Positions 55,536 to 64,000 of a stretch of DNA of 64,000 nucleotides are shown here, one piece after another; position 1 is the stretch's first letter; every line of letters begins with the position of its first letter. The DNA comes from Microglena sp. YARC. Lineage: Eukaryota; Chlorophyta; Chlorophyceae; Chlamydomonadales; Chlamydomonadaceae. A program made the translations under genes and the position numbers. Where the stretch lies: positions 82,962,772 through 83,026,771 of the forward strand of contig CM039463.1 of assembly GCA_022414725.1 (NCBI GenBank). The letters are read 5' to 3'. Below the pieces are notes generated by a model. It had not been told where the DNA came from, did no database searches, and saw only the letters and a program-made list of their open reading frames with translations.

Positions 55536-55649
55536 CGAGTAGCCTTAATGGCTGGTGACATGTAACCAAGTGAAAGTTCAAGTTATTTCCATGCCTAGGT
55601 CATACGACAGATTGGATGAAGAATGAAATATGCTGTACTGGCAGATGGT

Positions 55650-55735
55650 GGTTGACCGCAGTGAAAGCAAACAGGCCGGCACCCTCAACATCACGCCTCG
55701 TAATAAGGCGTACTATTTATTTTTTTAAAGGCGCT
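55650..55735 (+). mobile_element. SINE-like (TTTA)n-tailed repeat, copy 3
   Basis: CAGTGAAAGCAAACAGGCCG, CCCTCAACATCACGCCTCG and TAATAAGGCGTACTATTTAT match 20205-20290 closely. It is the only copy outside the giant gene. Confidence 0.65.
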
Positions 55736-55904
55736 CTGTCCGCACTTGCAGGCGCTTGTCAGGTAGATCCGCCCTCGTAGGCTCTCTAGCGACTGTGTTT
55801 GTGTGTGTCAGTGTTTGGGTGTATCAGTAATGTGTGTGCTTGAGTTTAACAGCACTGAGGGCGCTTGCGGTTAGCAGCATCGAGTGATCTGCACTCGTAA
55901 GTGC

Positions 55905-56098
55905 TCTACCGGAGGCATGGAGGTAGAGGCATGGAGGTCACATATGGATGTCAGGTAGAGGTATGGAGGCATGGAGGTAGAGGCATGGAGGTCACAGATG
56001 GATGTCACGTAGAGGTATGGAGGCATGGAGGTAGAGGCATGGAGGTCACAGATGCATGGAGGTAAAGGCATGGAGGTAGAGGCATGGAGGTAGAGTGA
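55905..56098. repeat. GGCATGGAGGTAGA minisatellite
   Basis: Tandem units of GGAGGCATGGAGGTAGAGG with GTCACAGATGGATGTCA inserts lie between two copies of CTGCACTCGTAAGTGCTC TACCGG. They lie downstream of the NPHP4 stop codon. Confidence 0.8.
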
Positions 56099-56400
56099 TC
56101 TGCACTCGTAAGTGCTCTACCGGTAGATCCGCAGGGGGTTGGAGGGTGGTTGTGGGTCTGGTGGGGATGTCGGCTGTCGCCTCACATGTGCCTGCATCCA
56201 TGTACGTAGGGAGTGCACCCAGGGCCCCCTTGGCTACTGCCTTTTGGATGAGTTTGACCGCCTTATCAGGGGGGAGGAGAGGGGGGGGGAGGGCGAGGGC
56301 GAGGAGGAGGAGGAGGAGGAGGAGGGGTGAGGAGGAGTGGGGGGGAGTGGGGAGGAAAGGGGGACATCTCAGCTCAGGAGCTAGCCAGAAAGATAAGTCT

Positions 56401-56769
56401 CTACCGGTAGATCCGCACTCGCACTTTGAAGCACTCCTCGGTTTTGTCCTCTTCGTCATTCACAAACACCAGCGCGTCCACGATGCCCGTGGTCGCAGCA
56501 CGGGCATCGAAGGTCATGCCCAGAGGACGCGTGGCCCCAGCAGGCAGCTGCATGCGCTGGGGCGTGAAGTGGACCAGCCAGGGTTGGTTGGAGCGGAGGG
56601 TGAAGGTCCTGAATGACTGGTAAGGGTTGGTGTACGTGATCTTCTTGTTGGCTACTGCCCCAGCGGGGAGCTCAACCTCGAAGGTGCGAGTCACTAGGGG
56701 GCCTTGGGCCTCGGCTGCCACAATGAGAGCATACACTAGCTCTCTAGTCTCCACATCCACCAAGTGCAC
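56401..56769 (-). CDS. NPHP4: Nephrocystin-4 homologue, terminal exon
   Basis: On the minus strand the acceptor CCCGCAG precedes VHLVDVETRELVYALIVAAE, and the frame runs 122 codons to TAG at 56401-56403. It contains FEVELPAGAVANKKITYTNP, YQSFRTFTLRSNQPWLVHF, GMTFDARAATTGIVDALVF and VNDEEDKTEECFKVRVRIYR. The TNPY...RTF-x-LRS and final NDEEDKTEE-x-F-x-V-x-V are characteristic of the C-terminal Ig-like part of nephrocystin-4. That protein acts at the ciliary transition zone, so the organism is flagellated. Only about 150 C-terminal residues lie in the window. Confidence 0.9.
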   Translation of the reverse strand: MHLVDVETRELVYALIVAAEAQGPLVTRTFEVELPAGAVANKKITYTNPYQSFRTFTLRSNQPWLVHFTPQRMQLPAGATRPLGMTFDARAATTGIVDALVFVNDEEDKTEECFKVRVRIYR

Positions 56770-57692
56770 CTGCGGGATCAGTCGGACGAGATGGAAGTTA
56801 GAATGGATATATGAGTGAGTGGGTTTTTGAATAAGGAAATAAGCGAATGAGTGAATAAATCAGTGGTTGATTGATTGGTGTGAGTCAATATGGGCCCTTG
56901 GGCCTTGGCTTCCACAGTGAGAGCAAACACTTGCTATCTAGTCTCCATATTCACCAAGTGCACATGCATGGTTTGTTGGGTTGGGTTGGGGGTTGGGGGG
57001 AGCGGGTGGGGTGAGGGGTTGGGAGTGGGGGTGGGGTGGGGAGCGGGGTGGGGTTGGGGATGAGGGGTGGAGGAGCGGGGTGGGGTTGGGGCTTGAGGGG
57101 TGGGGGGAGCTGATGGGGGTGGTCCAGGGGGCGAGCGGGCTGGGGGCTGAGGGTTGGGGAGACGGTGGGTTGGTGGGGGCGGCGAGCGAGTCGGAGCGGG
57201 TAGGCGGGTTTGCCCCCAAGCTTGTCAGTCCGCGACACATATTTGAATTGAAAAACAAGAGAGTGCGTGAGTGAGTACGTGAGTGAGTGAGTGCTTTTGA
57301 ATAAGTTAATGATTTTATTGATCGAGTGAAAAAGTATATTGATTGATTGGATGTTAAAGTGAATGGGAACAGGAAAAATTTATGACCAGTCACTGTAAAC
57401 AGCTCAAGGGGCATATCAGTGTGTTTGGTACTTCGGGTGTTAGCTATCCTATGTACTCTGACCACACACACCACCACCACACACAAACCAAAACAAACAC
57501 CAAAAGTAATTAACTCACTACTAAAGAGGGTCACAAACTAACTAACTAACTAACTAACTACCAAAAGAGTGGTAACTAACTAAACTAACAAACAAAAGTA
57601 GGCAACTAAACTAACCTACTAACTCACTACCAAAGTGGACAACCAACTAACTAACTAACTAACTAACTAACTACCAAAGAGGGTAACTGCAC
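56770..57692 (-). repeat. NPHP4 intron with a dead copy of the terminal exon start
   Basis: 56885-56970 repeats the start of the terminal exon and its acceptor region (TTGGCTTCCACAGTGAGAGC), but the acceptor reads GCAT instead of GCAG. GGTGGGG/GGGTTGGG repeats (56970-57200) and ACTAACTAACTA repeats (57530-57675) fill the rest. Confidence 0.8.
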
Positions 57693-57785
57693 CTTGATGT
57701 CCTTGACGCCCTGGGTCACAGGCCTGAAGCTGACCAGCATTTCAGTGAGCGCCCCCGCTACGAGCACAAAGCTTTCTGGTGCTAC
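57693..57785 (-). CDS. NPHP4: Nephrocystin-4 homologue, penultimate exon
   Basis: On the minus strand the acceptor is CACATACAG and the donor is ATCAAG|GTGCAG. The 31 codons read VAPESFVLVAGALTEMLVSF, then RPVTQGVKDIK. This is a typical Ig-like/ASH strand pattern (SFVL-x-x-G...V-x-F-x-P) and joins the terminal exon in phase 0 as DIK|VHLVDV. Confidence 0.85.
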
Positions 57786-58300
57786 CTGTATGTGTTTTAG
57801 AGTAATTTTATAGTAAGTAAATGGTGGTGGGTTGTGTTGGGGGTTGTGTTTTTGTGTTGGGGGTTGTGTTGGGTTGTGTTGGGTGGTTGTGTTGTGTTGT
57901 TGTGTTGGGGTTGTTGTTGGTTGTGTTGGGGTGTTGTGTTGGGTTGTGTTGGGTTTGTGTGGGTTGTGTTGGGGTGGTGTTGGGTTGTGTTGGGTTGTTT
58001 GGGGGTGGTGTTGGTTGGGTGGGTGGTGTTGGTTGGTGTTGGTTGTGGTGGGGGTTTGGTTGGGGTTGTGGTTGGGAGGTGTGGTTGTGGTGTGGTGGTT
58101 GGTGTTGTCGGTGGTGGGTGTGGGTGGGTGGGTGGAGGTGTTGGGTGGGGTGTGGTGTGTGGTGGTGAGGTGTGGTGGTGTGGTGGGTTGGTGGGGGTGG
58201 AAGGTGGAAATCATTTCTAGGGTAATTAAACCGAGGGATATCATAACAACAAAATGATTGTGTGTCCGCCTGTCGTTCGTTCACACGAAAGACCGGCCGG
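57786..58300. repeat. GTTGTG repeat in the NPHP4 intron
   Basis: From 57820 to 58200 the sequence is GGTTGTGTTGGG with many variants, a T/G microsatellite with no stops on one strand. A short ordinary stretch (58205-58310) follows. Confidence 0.85.
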
Positions 58301-58610
58301 GTAATATGAACTCCCACCAGGGATTTCCACCCCCTACCTCAACCAGGGAGCCCACCCACCCACACTCCACAGGATTCCTTTCCCCCCACCTCAACCAGGG
58401 AGCCCACCCACCCACACTCCCACCAGGGATTCCACCCCCCACCTCAACCAGGGAGCCCCACCCACCCACACTCCCACCAGGGATTCCACCCCCCCACCCA
58501 CTCCCACCAGGGATTCCACCCCCCTACCCACTCCCACTAGTTATTCCACCCAGCCACCCAAACCCACCAGGGATTCCAACCACCCACCTACCCACCCACA
58601 TCAGCTACCC
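58301..58610. repeat. 53-bp minisatellite
   Basis: About five units of CACCAGGGATTCCACCCCCC with ACCTCAACCAGGGAGCCCAC. It shares GGGATTCCACCC with the larger array to its right and may be an older branch of it. Confidence 0.8.
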
Positions 58611-61600
58611 ACACTCACCTGCAGCTCATAAGGGATTCCCCCCCACCACCCCTACCAGGGATCCTCCCACTACCACCCGCCTACCCACCCACATCAGCTA
58701 CCCACATGCACCTGCAGCTCATCAGGGAGTCCACCGACCAACCCGTCCACACCCTCCCACCAGGGAACCCACCTACACCCCCACGCACCCCACCACCAGC
58801 TACCACACGCACCCATTCAGCCACGCCTACACCCACACCACCACCAGCCACCCACACGACACCCATCCAGCCACACCGACCCACATCACACCAAGCCACC
58901 GCGCCCCTGCAGCTCATAAGGATTCCACCCACCCCACCACCAGCCACCCACACGCCCCTGCAGCTCATAAGGATTCCACCCACCCACCACCAGCCACCCA
59001 CACGCCCCTGCAGCTCGAAAGGATTCCACCCACCCCACCACCAGCCACCCACACGCCCCTGCAGCTCATAAGGGATTCCACCCACCCCACCACCAGCCAC
59101 CCACACGCCCCTGCAGCTCATAAGGGATTCCACCCACCCCACCACCAGCCACCCACACGCACCTGCAGCTCACCAAAGGGATTCCACCCACCCACCCCAC
59201 CAGCCAGCCACCCACACGCCCCTTGCAGCTCATAAGGGATCCACCCACCCACCACCAGCCACCACACGCCCCTGCAGCTCATAAGGATTCCACCCACCCA
59301 CCCACCACCAGCCACCCACACGCACCCTGCAGCTCATAAGGGATTCCACCCACCCCACCACCAGCCCCCACACGCCCCCTGCCAATAAGGGATTCCACCC
59401 ACCCCACCACACCAGCCACCCCTGCACACGCCCCTGCAGCTCATAAGGATTCCACCCACCCCACCACCAGCACCCACACGCCCCTGCAGCTCATAAGGAT
59501 TCCACCCACCCACACCACCACCACCCACACGCCCCTGCCAGCTCATAAGGGATTCCACCCACCCACCCACCACCAGCCACCCACACCCCCTGCAGCTCAT
59601 AAGGGATTCCACCCACCCCCCCACCACCAGCCACCCACACGCACCCTTGCAGCCTCATAAGGGATTCCACCCACCCCCCCACCACCAGCCACCCACACGC
59701 CCCTGCAGCTCATAAGGGATTCCACCCACCCCACCACCAGCCACCCACACCACCAGCCCCTGCAGCTCATAAGGGATTCCACCCACCCCACCACCACCCA
59801 CACCCCCTGCCATAAGTGATTCCCACACGCCCCTGCAGCTCATAAGGATTCCACCCACCCCCACCACCAGCCACCCACACGCCCTGCAGCTCATAAGGCA
59901 TTCCACCCACCCCCCCACCCCACCACCAGCCACCCCCACACGCCCCTGCAGCTCATAAGGGATTCCACCCACCCACCACCCACCAGCCACCCACACGCCC
60001 CTGCAGCTCATAAGGGATTCCACCCACCCACCCCACCACCAGCCACCCACGCACACGCCACCCACACGCCCCTGCAGCTCATAAGATTCCACCCACCCAC
60101 ACCACCAGCCAAACCCACACGCCCCTGCAGCTCATAAGGGATTCCACCCACCCCACCACCAGCCCACCCACACGCCCCTGCAGCTCATAAGGATTCCACC
60201 CACCCACCACCACCAGCCACCCACACGCCCCTGCAGCTCATAAGGGATTCCACCCACCCCACCACCAGCCACCACACGCCCCTGCAGCTCATAAGGGATT
60301 CCACCCACCCACCCCCACCACCCAGCCACCCACACCCCACCACAGCACCTGCAGCTCATAAGGGATTCCACCCACCCCCTCACCACCAGCCACCCACACG
60401 CCCCTGCAGCTCATAAGGATTCCACCCACCCCACCCCACCACCAGCCACCCACACGCCCCTGCAGCTCATAAGGGATATCCACCCACCCACCACCACCAC
60501 CGCCCCTGCAGCCACCCCACACCCCACACCAGCCACCCACACGCCCCTGCAGCTCATAAGGATTCCACCCACCCCACCACCAGCCACCCACACGCCCCTG
60601 CAGCTGCATAAGGGATTCCACCCACCCCACCACCACCAGCCACCCACACGCCCCTGCAGCTCATAAGGGGATTCCACCCACCCCACCACCCCAACCCCTG
60701 CAGCTCATAAGGGATTCCACCACCCCACCACCAGCCACCCACACGCCCCTGCAGCTCATAAGGCATTCCACCACCCACCACCACCACCACACACGCCCTG
60801 CAGCTCATAAGGGATTCCACCCACCCACCACCACCAGCCACCCACACGCCCCTGCAGCTCATAAGGGATTCCACCCACCCACCCCCCACCACCCAGCCAC
60901 CCACACGCCCCTGCAGCTCATAAGGCATTCCACCCACCCCACCACCAGCCACCCACACGCCCCTGCAGCTTCACCCACCCCACCACCAGCCACCCACACG
61001 CCCCTGCAGCTCATAAGGGATTCCACCCACCCCACCACCAGCCACCCACACGCCCCTGCAGCTCATAAGGGATTCCACCCACCCACCCCACCACCAGCCA
61101 CCCACACGCACCTGCAGCTCATAAGGGATTCCACCCACCCACCCACACCACCACCCACCCCACACCAGCCACCCACACGCACCCTGCAGCTCATAAGGGA
61201 TTCCACCCACCCACCCCAGCCACCAGCCACCCACACGCCCTGCAGCTCATAAGGGATTCCACCCACACCACCAGCCACCCACACGCCCCTGCAGCTCATA
61301 AGGGATTCCACCCACCCCACCACCAGCCACCCACACGCACCTGCAGCTCATAAGGGATTCCACCCACCCCACCACCACCAAGCCACCCACACGCCCCTGC
61401 AGCTCATAAGGGATTCCACCCACCCCACCACCAGCCACCCACACGCCCCTGCAGCTCATAAGGGATTCCACCCACCCCACCACCAGCCACCCACACGCCC
61501 CTGCAGCTCATAAGGGATTCCACCCACCCACCCCACCACCAGCCACCCACACGCCCCTGCAGCTCATAAGGGATTCCACCCACCCCACCACCAGCCACCC

Positions 61601-64000
61601 ACACGCACCTGCAGCTCATAAGGGATTCCACCCACCCCCCACCACCAGCCACCCCCACACGCCCCTGCAGCTTCATAAGGGATTCCACCCACCCACCCCA
61701 CCACCAGCCACCCACACGCCCCTGCAGCTCATAAGGGATTCCACCCACCCCCACCGCCACCCACACGCCTGCAGCTCATAAGGCATTCCACCCACCCACC
61801 CCACCACCAGCCACCCACACGCCCCTGCAGCTCATAAGGGATTCCACCCACCCACCACCCCCCCACACGCAGCCACCACCCACACGCCACCCACACGCCC
61901 CTGCAGCTCATAAGGGATTCTTCCCACCCACCCCACCACCAGCCACCCACACGCCCCTGCAGCTCATAAGGGATTCCACCCACCCCACCACCAGCCACCC
62001 ACACGCCCCTGCAGCTCATAAGGGATTCCACCCACATCACCACCAGCCACCCACACGCCCCTGCAGCTCATAAGGGATTCCACCCAACCCACCCCACCAC
62101 CAGCCACCCACACGCACCTGCAGCTCATAAGGGATTCCACCCACCCCACCACCAGCCACCCACACGCCCTATGCAGCTCATAAGGGATTCCACCCACCCA
62201 CCCCACCACCAGCCACCCACACGCACCTGCAGCTCATAAGGGATTCCACCCACCCCACCACCAGCCACCCACACGCCCCTGCAGCTCATAAGGGATTCCA
62301 CCCACCCCACCACCAGCCACCCACACGCCCCTGCAGCTCATAAGGGATTCCACCCACCCCACCACCAGCCACCCACACGCACCTGCAGCTCATAAGGGAT
62401 TCCACCCACCCACACCACCAGCCACCCACACGCCCCTGCAAGCTCATAAGCGATTCCACCCACCCACCCACCCCCACCAGCCACCCCACACGCCCCTGCA
62501 GCTCATAAGGGATTCCACCCACCCACCCCACCACCAGCCACCCACACGCCCCTTGCAGCTCATAAGGCATTCCACCCACCCACCCCACCACCAGCCACCC
62601 ACACGCCCCTGCAGCTCATAAGGGATTCCACCCACCCCCACCACCAGCCACCCCACCACGCCACCTGCAGCTCATAAGGGATTCCACCCACCCACACACC
62701 ACACGGCAGCCACCCACACGCCCCTGCAGCTCATAAGGGATTCCACCCACCCACCACCACCAGCCACCCACACGCACCTGCAGCTCATAAGGGATTCACC
62801 CACCCACCCCACCACCAGCCACCGCCCGCAGCTCATAAGGGATTCCACCCACCCACCCCACGCCACCCACACGCACCTGCAGCTCATAAGGGATTCCACC
62901 ACCCCACCCACCACCAGCCACCCACACGCACCTGCAGCTCATAAGGATTTCCACCCACCCCCACCACCAGCCACCCACACGCCCCTGCAGCTCATAAGGG
63001 ATTCCACCCACACCACCAGCCACCCACACGCCCCTGCAGCTCATAAGGGATTCCACCCACCCCACCACCAGCCTACCCACACGCCCCTGCAGCTCATAAG
63101 GGATTCCACCCGCCACCCACACCACCTGCAGCTCATAAGGATTCCACCCACCCACACACCAGCCACCCACACGCCCCTGCAGCTCATAAGGGATTCCACC
63201 CACCCACCCCACCACAGCCACCCACACCCTGCAGCTCATAAGGGATTCCACCCACCCCACCACACCAGCCACCCACACGCCCCTGCAGCTCATAAGGATT
63301 CCACCCACCCCACCACCAGCCACCCACACGCAGCCCTGCAGCTCATAAGGGATTCCACCCACCCCCACCACCACCAGCCACCCACACGCCCCATGCAGCT
63401 CATAAGGGATTCCACCCACGATCACCACCAGCCACCCACGCCCCTGCAGCTCATAAGGCATTCCACCCACCCCACCACCAGCCACCCACACGCCCTGCAG
63501 CTCATAGGGATTCCACCCACCCCACACCAGCCACCCACACGCCCCTGCAGCTCATAAGGATTCCACCCACCCCCACCACCAGCCACCCACACGCCCCTGC
63601 AGCTCATAAGGGATTCCACCCAAACCCACCCCACCACCAGCCACCCACACGCCCCTGCAGCTCATAAGGGATTCCACCCACCCCACCACCAGCCACCCAC
63701 ACGCCCCTGCAGCTCATAAGGGATTCCACCCACCCACCCCACCACCAGCCACCCACACGCCCCTGCAGCTCATAAGGGATTCCACCCACCCACCCCACCA
63801 CCAGCCACCCACACGCCCCTGCAGCTCATAAGGGATTCCACCCACCCACACCCACCACCAGCCACCCACACCACCAGCCCCCACACGCCCCTGCAGCTCA
63901 TGAAGGGATTCCACCCACCCCACCACCAGCCGCCACCCACACGCCCCTGCAGCTCATAAGGGATTCCACCCACACACCACCACCACCAGCCCACACGCCC
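58611..64000 (-). repeat. 52-bp minisatellite, probable donor-side array of an NPHP4 exon
   Basis: About 95 units of CTGCAGCTCATAAGGGATTC CACCCACCCCACCACC(AGCC). On the minus strand the unit reads GGAATCCCTTATGAGCTGCAG, then GTGCGTGTGG or, in most units, GGGCGTGTGG; the unit at 58617 reads CAG|GTGAGT. IPYELQ in phase 0 would join the exon at 57785 as ELQ|VAPESF, so the unit appears to be the end of the preceding exon plus its donor. The period is not a multiple of three, so the Trp-rich open frames are not one protein. The array runs off the window. Confidence 0.75.

Noticed and set aside
58681..63994. Trp/Gly-rich minus-strand proteins (GGIPYELQGRVGGWWWGG)
   Set aside because: The 52-bp unit rotates through three frames and every third unit brings a stop (WNPL then stop), so there is no continuous product.

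Overview
The window looks like nuclear DNA of a flagellated alga, most probably a chlorophyte. The evidence is many-exon genes with GT-AG introns, interspersed TTTAGGG telomere-type repeats, a TGTAA box after one stop codon (the usual green-algal polyadenylation signal), and a recognisable nephrocystin-4 (NPHP4) homologue, a ciliary transition-zone protein. Species cannot be fixed from the sequence alone.

Layout. From about 1.8 to 51.4 kb one giant plus-strand gene can be followed through 27 proposed exons, most of which join in compatible phases. It encodes a protein of roughly 4,000 residues: a long disordered Pro/Ala/acid-rich N-terminal part (3.1-9.7 kb), a run of PLAT/LH2 beta-sandwich domains (about 21-41 kb, LOXHD1/polycystin-like), and a C-terminal calcium-binding part with paired EF-hands (45-51.4 kb). 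Its 5' end lies left of the window or is unrecognised. A small unidentified plus-strand gene may lie at 52.9-54.1 kb. The last two exons of NPHP4 lie on the minus strand at 56.4-57.8 kb. From 58.6 kb to the window edge there is a huge minisatellite that I read as derived from the end of the preceding NPHP4 exon.

The most unusual property is the introns. Almost every intron carries tandem arrays whose repeat unit contains the end of the neighbouring exon together with its splice site. Donor-side arrays run into the intron from the exon end, and acceptor-side arrays lead up to the exon start. Some introns hold 5 to 20 copies, and the NPHP4 array may hold about 95. Many copies keep AG or GT; others have lost it (TTAG to TTAA, GCAG to GCAT, CAG|GT to CAG|GG). 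This looks like pervasive intron growth by exon-edge duplication, producing fields of decoy splice sites and a fossil record of older exon sequence.

Mobile DNA is also informative. There is a MITE family with CAGGGTAC-type ends and 8-bp target duplications (two copies have matching empty sites elsewhere in the window). There is a foldback element with a telomere-like loop, one copy of which landed exactly at a splice acceptor. There is a tRNA-derived SINE (two copies), a SINE-like family ending in (TTTA)n (three copies), and an element whose end runs into ACAT/ACAC microsatellites. Long C and G homopolymers and single-base frame breaks suggest that part of the consensus may contain long-read errors; this must be separated from real pseudogenisation.
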